Positions 51,051 to 62,176 of a DNA stretch of 64,000 nt are shown piece after piece. The notes below the pieces were generated by a model, which saw only the letters and a program-made list of their open reading frames with translations, did no database searches and was not told where the DNA came from. This DNA comes from Lateolabrax maculatus (taxonomy: Eukaryota > Chordata > Actinopteri > Acropomatiformes > Lateolabracidae). The stretch covers positions 8,708,501-8,772,500 of the forward strand of contig CM062199.1 of NCBI GenBank assembly GCA_031216445.1, written 5' to 3'. Position numbers and translations under genes: made by a program. The first letter of the stretch is position 1, and each line of letters begins with the position of its first letter.

Positions 51051-51496
51051 CCTCTCTCTCTCTCTCAGTACTGTCCTGACCCAGGAGGCCATCATTACAG
51101 TCAAGGGAGTGAGTCTAAGCAGTTACCTGGAGGGCATGATGGCTAGGAGAATGTCAGCTAATGCCAGGAAGGTAAGACAAAATAAAAACAGCACATTTAT
51201 ATTTAAGCACTCATTTCATGTTTTGCATGTAGTCTTAACTCAGATGCAAGTAATAAAGACTTTGCTGATTGCTTTGCATGCGTAACTGAGCGTTTTCTGT
51301 CTTTGTCAGTTTCTCTGCTGTTCCCGGGCATGTTTACTGGACATACAGTCAAAAGTTACAACTTCCGGTGGTGTCTATCTCTGCGTATGGCCTTTGTCTC
51401 TTCTTTAATCTTGTGTTTCTCCGTGTGAATCTGTAGGGTTGGGATGCTATTGAGTGGATTATTCAGAACTCTGAAAGAGAGAACGTTATTTATTAA
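49285..51496 (+). CDS. prelid3a: PRELI domain-containing protein 3A (SLMO1)
   Basis: Exons: 49285-49316, 49791-49959, 50188-50277, 50479-50549, 51069-51171, 51437-51496. Phases close, giving 174 codons (human 172). The family forms complexes with TRIAP1-like partners in the mitochondrial intermembrane space and shuttles phospholipids (phosphatidylserine for the SLMO branch). The PRELI/MSF1 domain spans almost the whole protein: 'MKIWSTEHVFSYPWETV', 'RKYPNPMNPNVVGVDVLDR', 'RLHSHRLLSTEWGLP', 'MELCSTNITLTNLISVDERL', 'VLTQEAIITVKGVSLSSYLE'. The short C-terminus 'GWDAIEWIIQNSE' fits PRELID3A (SLMO1) better than PRELID3B, which has a longer, different tail. The start encodes the invariant MKIW. Head to head with elovl4, tail to tail with fbxo32. 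Confidence 0.93.
49971..49994. repeat. (CA)n microsatellite in prelid3a intron 2
   Basis: About 12 AC units only 11 bases after the exon 2 donor. A palindromic 'atgtatac' tandem array follows at 50041-50070. Confidence 0.9.
51000..51068. repeat. (TC)n tract serving as splice-acceptor pyrimidine tract
   Basis: TC microsatellite (51013-51067) running straight into the AG of prelid3a exon 5 (51069). A related interrupted TC run lies at 50868-50928 in the same intron. Confidence 0.85.
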
Positions 51497-53110
51497 CTCT
51501 GGTAACTCTTCTCTTTGCTTTCCTTTGCAACTTTAGCCTTTAGTCTTACCAGATTATTATAAGCATGACACTTTTTTCCTCTCCCAAAACTACAAAAGTC
51601 TTATATTTGTGTATGCATGTGTCACATAATGCTCAGTGCTCATTTGTTTCCGTACACAGGATGGCAGTTTTACAGTGACGACTACTTTCCCTGGCTACAC
51701 CTCATAAACCACCTGCGGATTCTCAGCGTCGGGATCCTCTGCAGTTGGTACTTATATACCGCCTGAGAGGTTTTGTGGGTTTTTACCCTACACAGCCTCT
51801 CTCACCTCTGGAGGACATGCACTGGAAGCTCGGACAGAGAGTGAAATGCTGCCAAAGCTCAATGGTTAGAATGTCCGAGTTGGATTTAAGGGGTTGCGTG
51901 GTCCACGTCTGGTAGGTGTGGCTCAATGCTAACTCCATAACCCATTAACAAATATTCTGTTTAAGACAAGTGAGGATAACAGGATAGTTTCCTTCCGTGT
52001 GTTAAACAAGCTTTACTGCTGAGGGTTTAAAATTCAAATTTTCTGCTGTCAAGGAGTTGCATCAACATCATGAGCCCACCAGACTTCACCGGTTTGAATA
52101 TAATATTACTACACCCACATTTCCTTTGCTCTCATGTCATATCTTAGCATGGAAGAGATGCAGAAGAAGGATGCAGGAAGTACACGCACACAATTTTGAG
52201 AAAAAAACAATGTAAAGTACAATGACAATATGCAACAAACTTTGTAACTTTTATTTGAACTGATGTAATTATTCTTTAATGTCAAACACTAGAGACTCCT
52301 ATATCAGGAGTTGTAACTGGTGCTTATTACATGTTTCAAGAGGCACAAACTGTAGATGATATGTTTGCATGACAGTAGTACAGTGAGTAGTGCAGTAGCT
52401 ACCTAGACAGGAAGCTACCTCTAAAAACTCTAATGCAGCTTTAGACAGATGGGAATTCAAATAAATTATATTGTTTATCTCTGAACAAAAAGATGGGAAT
52501 GTACCATTAACATTGCCTTCTTTCCGCTGTCACAGCAACAATTCACTGGCACCTTTTTGATGTAAAATTTATGGGCAATGTTGCCTTAAACCAGCAGATT
52601 TGTAACTTGGCGAATGCGGATGAGGATGACATATCCAGCTTTTGGGATCAGTGTAGTGAAAAGATGGATGGGCTCTCTTTGCGGGCAGGGTTACACATTC
52701 ATGTTGCCTTAAAATTATGTCCGTGTATTGTTGCTTCGACAGCTGTATCATTCATGCCTTTGCCAGTCACACACATCATGCTTTCAAATGTTGAACCACT
52801 CTGTAAGAGCTGCCTACACACCCTGAGGAGCAGGGCAGTGCTGTACGTGCAATGCTGCAGTGGGAGATGCACACAATTACAGTGACTTATGTGCTAAATC
52901 ATATTTCTTGGTAAAATGAATAATATTTACATAAAGTTTGTATAAATATTATTTATTTAAAAATATTGTGTAACCAGCAGTGAACTGTTACATTCTTTAT
53001 ATCGTCTGAGCGTCATGCAAAAATGAGTTGCGTTTGCTTTTTTAAATTTGTTTGTTTTAACTTCAACTGTTGTCCTACTGCAACAATTAAACAATTTCAT
53101 TTTGAAACTT
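51497..53110 (+). other. prelid3a: Probable prelid3a 3' UTR
   Basis: Follows the TAA at 51494-51496. Plus-strand poly(A) signals: AATAAA at 52460-52465 and ATTAAA at 53086-53091. The open stretch near 51.66-51.77 kb looks like UTR rather than an exon. Confidence 0.45.
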
Positions 53111-53759
53111 GTGAACACGGTGTTTGTTGTTGATCAAACAGAGCTCGTTGTTTAACAGCCCCAGCAGTGTTATTATACAGCAGGACTGCCTAATTAAAGA
53201 CTAATGGCCTTGAGTTCTTTTTGGTTTAATGACACTGTAGGGGTCCACTTGTAATACAAGGTAGTTAGCATTTCCGCTGCCGGCGTACGGGCGGGGTGAG
53301 CTTTCCTTTAAAGAATGTCATCTGTTTGGTTTCTTACGAGAGAGCCTCAGCTGTTTGTTTCATCCTCTAAGCATGTTTCAAGTATCTGCTCCAGTAAGAA
53401 ACACTCTGGCATAAACAGCGATGGAAACTTTGAGGAGGCAGAGAAAACATCATCTCACAAAGATAGTTTGTTGTAACCATGTCCCATGGTTCCATGTACC
53501 AGCAGCACCCATACAAAGATTTATTTTTTTGAACCACTACCGTGCAGTTCATCATTTATCCAATAGAGAGCACCATTTTGCTGCTAACAACAGGCAAACC
53601 TACAGTGCAGCCCCTTTTCAACTCTGGCAAGAAGCCAGTGTGCATTTTTAAGGCTCTGTTTAACAAGTGTCCTACATAATGCTTAAGTGTGAGCTGAGAA
53701 AAGTCACATTAAGGTGTGATGACTGCATATAAGTGATAGCAGAGGAAAGGTTATTTTCT
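53111..53759. other. Tail-to-tail gap prelid3a/fbxo32
   Basis: Nothing recognisable apart from a small GC-rich patch at about 53.28 kb. No exon or repeat seen. Confidence 0.4.
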
Positions 53760-55011
53760 TTTATTTATTCAACAGAACATAAACAGAATGCATTGCATAG
53801 CATGTACATCATTCCTCACTGTCTGAACAGTGATAAAGAAAAGTCCGGGTCAAATTGCACCTTTATACCAATATCTCCATTCCTTCAAACCCAAGACTGC
53901 AAGCTGAGCCACTTGCCAGAATCTCAATAAATAAATAAGTAAACTCAATCAGCTGGGTTTTTAAAAAATCATGCAGGAGGCTACAGAAAAATAAGATGTT
54001 TCAGACAGTCAACTTTGGTATCTGAGCCTCAGATCTTAAATAGTGTAAATGAGACATTTGGTTGATGATGATGATGATAAAAACAGCATCAGGATCTGAA
54101 AACAATGCAAACAAAGATTAAGCTGTACCGGTTTCAAGTTTCATAATAAAAAGGCACACACCATTGTTATATTGATTTCCGAATAACAATCTTTGGTAAT
54201 ACTGCACTCAGGTGCTGTTGCTATAGCAGCCACAGCAGAAAATTAACACACAATTAATAAAAAAGTCATATCAAATTTTTATAAAAGTGAAAAACAACAA
54301 AGAAAAATAGAAAACATGGTGGTGTGTCAACATATCAAAGAATCAGTCTAAAGATCTCCCCTGCTTACATTCATTATCTCTTAGGTACTGCAGCAACTCT
54401 TCTCTCCGTCCCAGTGCCAAAACAGAATATTATTACAAACTTAATGTGAACGCCAAACACATTGCATCCCCCCATGTGAACAGGCCTTCTATTATAAATA
54501 GATGAAAAATTTAAACATTAAACAAAACAGGTTTGAATAATATTCCTACTTCCCGTGTTGAAAAAAAAAAAAAACACAATAACAAGGTTTGAAAACGTTA
54601 AATAAAAACCAAATTCTCCAAATTGGGGAAAACAAGTGTACACATCTAAGGTCAAGAGGTGTGTTTTACTTAAGAGGTGTAATTTCAAAAAACACATTAA
54701 ACTAAGACTAACCTCTGACAGCTGAGTGTTCCCTTTATCCACTGCTATTCCTCCTCCACCACAGGCCAACTTCTACTACATGTCTTTTCCTCTCCGTCAC
54801 ATTCGCACACTTTCAACAGTGAACTCTCACAGAAGCCTCTGTACTTTCAAAAGAAACTCGATTGCATAATTGTCCCGTTGCCTGAGCCCCCTCCAGTCAT
54901 ACCACATCTAAATACACATCCAGGAATTGATAGCGCTATTAAACAAAAACAATATTGTACATTTCTATGTACAGTATGTACAGTCAGTTCATCTGGATTT
55001 GGGGGGGGGGA
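53760..55011 (-). other. fbxo32: Probable fbxo32 3' UTR
   Basis: AT-rich sequence after the fbxo32 stop (55014-55012). Overlapping minus-strand AATAAA hexamers (TTTATTTATT on +, 53760-53769) give a plausible end. No coding exon seen. Confidence 0.45.
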
Positions 55012-57363
55012 TCAGAAGTTGAAAAGGTTGATAAAGTCTTGAGGGGAGAGGGACATGGTGCAACTATCGGGGTTGTTGGCTGTGCAGGGATGGTTTGTGT
55101 CCTGGGAAAAGAAACAAAGACACAACGATCAAAATTAAGTATTTTAGTTTTTCAGTTTTATTTTCTAAGTGCAGCTTTACTATGAGTAACATGTTTGCTT
55201 CATATCCACACAAACGAGAAAAATACACTACCTTCCAGAAAAGGATGTGGCAGTGTGAGCAGAAGTGCAGGGTGTCACTGTATTCCTCTCTGTGAGGATA
55301 GCAGCGGCTCAGCTTAAAGTACATCTTCTTCCACTCCAGGTGACCTTTATCTGACACCATCAGGCGCTTTCGGATCTGAAGAAGAATAACAGACTTTAAG
55401 ACATGACCCAAGGAGAGAAAAGTACTTTGAGATATCAATTTAATGTTAGTTTTCATGAGAATTTTAGTTTTGTACCCCAATTCACTGCTACACACAAAGT
55501 AAGCACTCAGAAGACGGAGGTTTTACTAGGATAATAATGGATATAGTTTTTCCCCCCAAACACAAGCTAAATTTAAACAACTCTAATTGGTAGGAAAGCT
55601 TCGCTTCACAACTAAGCTGCCATGTATGTAAATGTGTGTATGTGCATGGAAGACTGCATTATTCTCATTCCATACATATTTAGGGATCATCCATTAACTT
55701 CTACATGCCTGTCTGTCTGTGAAGTGGTGCTGGCAGAGTCTCTTCCACAGCAGCCGGTCCTCAGTCAGGGCCCCCAGCTCGGGGCACACCTGGCCCAGGC
55801 TGACCAGGTCCCTACCATCCGACAGACGCTGCATGATGTTCAACTGCAGACTGGCAGGCAGGTCAATCAGAGTCATGCCTGTAGATTTGGGCTGAAGGAA
55901 TCAGGAGGCAGAAAAAGTCATGAATATAAATTGCATTTAGGCTCTTCTTGAATTCCCAAATTTTTCCATCATAAGAGCACTTTTACATCTGTATTTTAGG
56001 GAAAGGTGCTTACCCTGTTGATCTGGATGTTGTCCAGCTGCTGCTGCCACTGTATGATGTTCTCCATGCGGTGCACCCAGGTGTTGATGTTCCCCACCAG
56101 GACCGACTTGCCCATGTCCTGAACAAGACAACACAGCGAGACGTAGAGCGTCTGCAGCAGCTCCTTGATGGGACGAACGTTCTGCTGGTCGTTGAGAACT
56201 GAGGAGTAAATCAGAAGATATTCTTTGAACTTAATTTATTACTCCGATCCTGACCCAGCTGTGCGGTGGTTTTAAACCCTGGGTGTTAGAGAGAGATTAC
56301 CAGGCAAACAGCCAATGAAATGAAATATTTATTGCGAATCACCAAAAAACAAATTATTAAACCAAATGTTTTGCAGTGGCTGTACTCTCCATCTGTGATG
56401 CTCATAATATTTGGCCAACAGGTTTCATAACGCCACCCAAACAACCCGAAACTCTGTTTAGCAGAGGGAACATTTAGTTTACACTGTAGCTTGCAGAGAG
56501 GTCTGGTGACTGTCAGTGTTTTTCAGTGTTCCATTAAAGCACTAAATGCAGTCCCTGGCCCATCTTTAGATGTGGTCAGGGCTCATTTCCTCACCTACTG
56601 GTGCAAACGACAGGACAGGAAGGCTTCAACTTTGCTCTGTTCTTTGATGGGGATTGTATATTTGATCCAACAATAAAGAAAACGAAATAGACTGCACGAG
56701 GGGCAAAGTGTGCGTCAGTCTATTTTTGTGCGTGTGAGACGTACGTGTGTCTGTGTGTGAAAAAAAACAAAAAAACGACAGACCACAGCAGAAAGATGAA
56801 ACCCTTGGACACATGAAGGAGAGAAACTGAGAGGCAAACTAGGTTGAGTGACTTTAAAAGAGCTCACCTTTCTGTACCACTCTCTCCAGAATATTCATGT
56901 AGTTCTTCTGCGCCACACCGCTGAGCGAGGGGAGCTGGGACTTGGCGATAAGTTCCAGGAGCTATACCAGAGAAAGAGACAGAAAGAAAGAAACACAACA
57001 TAAATTTCATCCCGTCAGCTGCTGAGATTCCATGCTCCATTGCTCATTACTTAATGTTTGTTTTGCTGCATTCTTACAAAGGCACTTGCACTCCTAACAA
57101 TAAATGCTGTCGAGAACAAATTTGGAGCCGTTCCACCTGGTCATTACTCTAAACTGAAGCTGGCTCCAACAACCATACAGCATTCTTGGCTCTTGGTCCG
57201 TTTAGGGGAAGAAGCTACTGGAAAGGTGTTGGACAACAGCCCAGACTGTCAACAAAGTCAGCCTCCACAAACAAGCTTTTAATCATTTGACGCCTGATCC
57301 TCCTTGTCATGTGAATTAGCAGAATCATTTGACTGAATGTCTGCACGCTTGGGTGTCCATGCA

Positions 57364-57415
<52 letters not shown>

Positions 57416-57434
57416 TGTGTGTGTATCTGTGTGT

Positions 57435-57477
<43 letters not shown>

Positions 57478-60400
57478 TGTGTGTGTGTCTGTGTGTGTGT
57501 CTGTGTGTGTGTGTGTGTCTGTCTGCGGGGTTGTTGCCGTTGGCCAGCGGACAAACAGCGGGTTCCAGGGTGGCATGTCTGGCATGTAGCAGATGACGTG
57601 ACATCATGGAGAAACTCAAGTTCCCCCTTGCTCAATCCTGACCCCGAGCATGTGACCTTTGTCGTCGTATCAACATCAACATACTGTTGGGTACTTTCTG
57701 GTGAACTGGAGGGGATACTTAGCAGCGCTAGTAGATGGGTTATGTGAGGCATACAAAAGTAGACAGCACAAACTTTTCCTCATTGGATAATTCTAAACTC
57801 ATAAACCCGGTTAATGAAAAATGTTCATTACTACAAGGCACCTACTGTAAGAAAGCATTCAGCCAAATCCTAAATGAAATGCTGAGTTTGGGGGTCTTAA
57901 TAATGGCCAACTTTGAACTAAATTACTTTTCTCCTACATTCTCAACCTCCCTGTCTGTTTTTACCAATCTTAAGCTTCTTTACCCTCCTGGCTCCCCTTT
58001 TTTTCATTCTTTCCAGCTCCATTCCCAAAACCTAATCCCATGCCCTTCTTCTTTTAGCAGCTCATCAAGTGTTCCTCTCTTTGTAGAGCAGCCGGGCAGA
58101 ACAATGTGCGCTTCCGTAACTACTTTTAGCCCCCGCCATTCGCTAAACTGCACTTCAGAGCTTGGCGTGCAGATCACACTTTTCCACAAACGCACCAACA
58201 GTGTAAGAAGCACTGCATCTGTTTGTTACTATATAACAGCACTGCTAAAACAAGTTCATTTTAAGGTTTCCGTCTCCTTGAAGTAACCTCAGTGTGTCTG
58301 CTCAGAGAAAAGAGAGGACCACTTGTTGTCTTTTATGGAAGAACCTGATCCGTGTAACTGAGACGGAGTTAAATGAACCCGCAAATGCCATCAGACACAA
58401 CCAGTGAAGAGCAGTGACCTGGGACAACGTGTCCAGACTAGATGCTAGTGTTACACAGCCGTATTGTTCTTTGGGCTTACCACACTACACTGCACTTGTT
58501 AGCTGGAACCTGTGCTAAAAAGGTCAATACAAAACTATAACAGAGACAAAAAAAAAAACAAATGGCCAGCTATCTGTGGAAGGTTGTTTGTAAAAAGATT
58601 AAAACTTAGATTACTTGTGGAATACCAGATTATTGTGCATTCTGACATCCCAGCAGTATTATAATACTGATACCCTACACTAGTGTTTACGGCCGCAGAT
58701 AAAAACAATAAAACAGCCATAAAACCTGATCTCCTGCAATCCCACCACCCTGCCAAGATGGGAAATTGGTAAGCCTGAATCGGTACATCGCATCACATTC
58801 ATTAAGATGGCACTTAAATAGGAAAGAGACAGAGAACTTCCAGAGAAAATTGTGGCGTAGGAGACAACAGAAGAGGAGGCGGCCTGAGCCGTGCAGAGAC
58901 ATGTGTGTCTGAATCACCTGACAACCACCGGGTCTGGTTTCATAAAACTCTGTCGGGTGGTCGCACCTCACCGCACAACTTTCACCCCCTCAGCGCCCCC
59001 ACCTCACCCCCACCGGCACTGGAGAACACGACCACATGCAGCCCTCAGCTCACATGGGAGCACATGTGGGAGAGCTGGTGTTTGGTTCAGTGTGGTGACA
59101 CGTTGATGTGGAGAGGAAAAGCTCCAAATTCAACTGAATGATTTTCTTAAAGTCTAAGTGGTTTGCTCTTTATATTCCCTAATGCAGTTACGTTATTGAT
59201 ATTGACATAATAAATGTTGACAATGTCGCATCCCCCCCTCTAGTGGACATTTTTCACGAAGCCATTTGGCATCCCTTGTGTATATACTATGGACATTGTG
59301 GGACATTTTGAGGGTCCAACATAGTGCATTAGTTTTACATTTATAATTTAGACTAATATAAAATGCTCGTAAAGTGAATGAATCGCTCTACGAAGCAAAT
59401 AGGAATTGAATTTGAATTTTAATACAACTTTGGTATAATTCAATTAAGGGATGCCAAATGGTGTTGGCAATCATATTAGAACAACATTTCACACTCTTAC
59501 CTTACCACAAACACACACATACACTCCCTGTTTCCGTATCATCACCACTGAGAGACCCTTGTCTGCAGAGCAATGATAAGAGCCTGGCGGACGCCTACAC
59601 ACCCTCTTAACCTAAACCCCTTCTCTGCCACTAACAAAACATCTCCTATTAACAACCACAGAGGAAGAGTAACAAGAGACAGAAAAAAAACTGGAAGAAA
59701 AGAGAAAGATGAGGACTCACTCTGACGATGTAATTAAATCTTCTTGTGTCCTTGATGGCGCTGCAGAAATCCAAGCGGTTGAAGGCCTCTCCCAGTGTAC
59801 AATATCCGTGGCGCTGGGAGAATTTAATTATCAGGGTATTAGCTTGCGAACCTCGGCAGGAGTATAGAGTTTTCTCAGCATGTTTACATTTGCAATGATG
59901 ATATGAAAAGTTGATGTGAAACTAAATGAGTTGGTTTGTTACCTCCTTGGTGCTTCCTTTATGAACATAAATCCACTTTTCCCTGTGGAAATCTGTGAGA
60001 AAGCAGAATGTTTATATTAGTGGCCTGCCCTCATTAAGCAGCTTATAAGCATTGTGACAAATGCACACGCACACATCACAAATAGGATGTAATGTCGGTC
60101 GGTATAGTTATTGAAATAGAGTTTATGAAGTGATGGAAAATTAATCATAAACAAAATTATTATGGAAGAGTTCCCCTCATGAATGTTACATAACATCCTC
60201 ATGAGCCTCTCCTGTTAATATTTCTGGTCCGGAACCAAACTTTGGTATATTATTATGTGATTTATAACCCCACATGCAAAATAACAAAACGTTATCCTTT
60301 GCATATTTATACAATAAGTCGGACTGTGTGGCCATTTCACTGTGACTCACAGGGGACCTTGGTGTTGTTGTTCATTAGGTCTTTTTTCCTCTTCTTGGCA

Positions 60401-61158
60401 GCCATGTCGTAGTTGAGAGAGAGCAGCAGGTTCTCCTTGTTGAAACACTCCTCCTCCTCGGCTTTGCAAAAGCTGGAAAAACACAAGGACCCATTTTTCA
60501 TTAAAAGGCATCAGTTCACCATTTTATCTCGGCAGACAGAAGCCACGGGCTTTACATGCAGCACTTTTTCATGCTTCGGTGTTTTTTTTTTTTTCTTTCT
60601 TCAGAGCAGAGAACACAAAACAAAGCATCAAAACACAGGGTATCAAATGTGTCTCTGGCTTTGTTGTACATGTGCTTCATCTGTGACCTCGGGCCATGTT
60701 AAAGGCAAAAGCCTCTCATGCTGGGAGTGAGTGCAGTCCTTGTGGAAAGTGGACAGACTCAACAGACGTTTGTTAATCCACTCACTTGTTGTGAGGTTAT
60801 TAATAGCTCAGTGATTAGCCTGGAGAAGGAACACGGCCCCAGAAAAACAAAGACACCGAGGTTAATGAGGTGCAGGCCCACTGTCTGCCTCTGTTCATAA
60901 TAACCCCCCCACCCCACACTTTCCTCCTCCATCTTCCTCCAACTAAAAAAAAGTGATGTCGCATTTAAAGAGTTGCGCAACTCCCGCAACTGCTGCGATG
61001 GAGACAGCGACATGTCTTTTCCCGGGAGCTGTTTTAAGGACCGACCTCTCCACGGAGACGTTGTTGTTCCTGTCGTCTGCCGTGGTCTTCTTCCACCCCT
61101 CCTCGGTTTTAACCCAGCTCTGACCCGGTGACCTCCAGTCCTGTCCGAGGAAAGGCAT
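55012..61158 (-). CDS. fbxo32: F-box only protein 32 (atrogin-1/MAFbx)
   Basis: Exons in transcript order: 61158-61046, 60472-60351, 59992-59943, 59813-59721, 56961-56868, 56198-56014, 55891-55709, 55375-55232, 55101-55012. Phases close, giving 357 codons (human 355). It is the substrate receptor of an SCF (SKP1-CUL1) ubiquitin ligase, induced in muscle atrophy by FoxO factors; known targets include MyoD and eIF3f. Visible: the family start 'MPFLGQDWRSPGQSWVKTE', a nuclear signal KKRKK at 64-68, 'EKWIYVHKGSTKE', 'GYCTLGEAFNRLDF', a helical leucine-rich stretch (127-157), 'GKSVLVGNINTWVHRME', the F-box at about 225-272 ('LQLNIMQRLSDGRDLVSLGQ'), and the C-terminal 'CTANNPDSC' and 'SPQDFINLFNF'. 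'LNIMQRLSDGRDLVSLGQ' separates it from paralogue FBXO25. The exon 7 donor is GC rather than GT (see findings). Confidence 0.96.
57366..57522. repeat. Long (GT)n with TCTGTG interruptions
   Basis: About 155 bp GT repeat in fbxo32 intron 4. It produces Cys-Val and Thr-His ORFs on both strands, which are not genes. Confidence 0.95.
59260..59463. repeat. 17-bp inverted repeat pair
   Basis: 'ccatttggcatccctt' at about 59262-59277 and its complement 'aagggatgccaaatgg' at about 59447-59462, in fbxo32 intron 4, about 170 bp apart. May be ends of a small worn element. No clear target duplication seen. Confidence 0.5.
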
Positions 61159-61560
61159 CCTGGCTCGACGACGCTGAGTTAAATAAACCTAAAAAAAAAA
61201 TAATAATAATAATAATAATAATACAAAAAAACCTAAGGAAATAGTCCCTGTTGGGGTTACTGTGTGTCCTCGGGGCGCTCAGTGCGGGACGTTGCTCTGC
61301 TCTCGTGTTGACATTGCGCAGCTTCGTCTTATATCCTCAACTCGGAACCCGGAAATGCACGCGGTCCGCCCACCTTGGAAACTTCCCTGCAACACGTGGC
61401 TTTGTTTATCAACCCCGGCGTTGCACAATGCTGTGGAGAGAAGAGCAGAGGTGGCGAGGCGCTTCATGTCATGGAGAGGCAGGGACAGAGGACACCGAGG
61501 AGACTCGTTTGGAAGGGATTTTAACACGATGAATCCCTTAGGAAAGCATTTCTAAATGTT
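61159..61560 (-). promoter_or_regulatory. fbxo32: fbxo32 proximal upstream region
   Basis: Moderately CpG-bearing sequence before the ATG. An AAT trinucleotide run is at 61198-61222. A FoxO-like TTGTTTATC (61402-61410) and an E-box CACGTG (61393-61398) lie side by side about 240 bp upstream of the start codon. Atrogin-1 is a classic FoxO target, so these are reasonable candidate sites; function is inferred. Confidence 0.45.
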
Positions 61561-61585
61561 AAACGGCCTGGGAGACAATTGTAAT

Positions 61586-62176
61586 CGAGGGTAGAAAGTA
61601 ACTACATTCACTCAGTTGCTACTTGATTTTAAGATACTTGGATATCCACTTGAGTCATTTTTAATTTATGTTCAACTCCACCACATATCAGTGGAAATGG
61701 GTCAGCCTCGTTATGCAATATATGTTATACATATATATAAATTGGGAAGAACTATAGTTCCTTTGTACTATTTTTATTGTATACTGTGTGTCCCTGAAGT
61801 CATTTTCCACCCCGTTGGTTAGTTTCTCGCCTTACAAATAAAGACTATAATTCCATTGAGAACATTTTCAGTAAGTAACATTATTGTTTTGAGGGAAACT
61901 TAAAGGTGCAAAGCGAGGTGAGCATACATTTTCACACGTTAATCTGTTACACAATCTGTTAAACTTCCACCCTGTTAGGCTAAGGTCATGAAGAACGTTG
62001 GTCCAATCATAAATATGTAAAAACATTGTATATATTGTGCTTTTTGCTTCACTACATTTACTTAACAGCCATGACCATGGACGGGTTATCAGGCCTTATT
62101 TGTAACAAAGTATTTTTACATTATGGTATTGCTACTCTTACTTAAGTAAAGGGTCTGAGTACTTCTTTCACCACTG
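61586..62176 (+). repeat. Degenerate teleost 'aagtaact...ccactg' interspersed repeat
   Basis: Left end 'gtagaaagtaactacattca', internal 'ccaccacatatcagtggaaa' and right end 'gagtacttctttcaccactg' match in order a repeat I know to be very abundant in spiny-rayed fish (ends CAGTGGTGGAAAGTA). The centre is divergent. Class not certain. Confidence 0.65.

Noticed and set aside
51660..51765. Possible alternative last exon of prelid3a after a cacag acceptor, with an aromatic/hydrophobic open stretch
   Set aside because: The frame continuing from exon 5 ends after 15 codons. The hydrophobic reading is in another phase with no matching donor. More likely 3' UTR.
57279..57752. Several ORFs on both strands at a fbxo32 intron, rich in His-Thr or Cys-Val
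   Set aside because: They are all frames of the GT repeat at 57366-57522.
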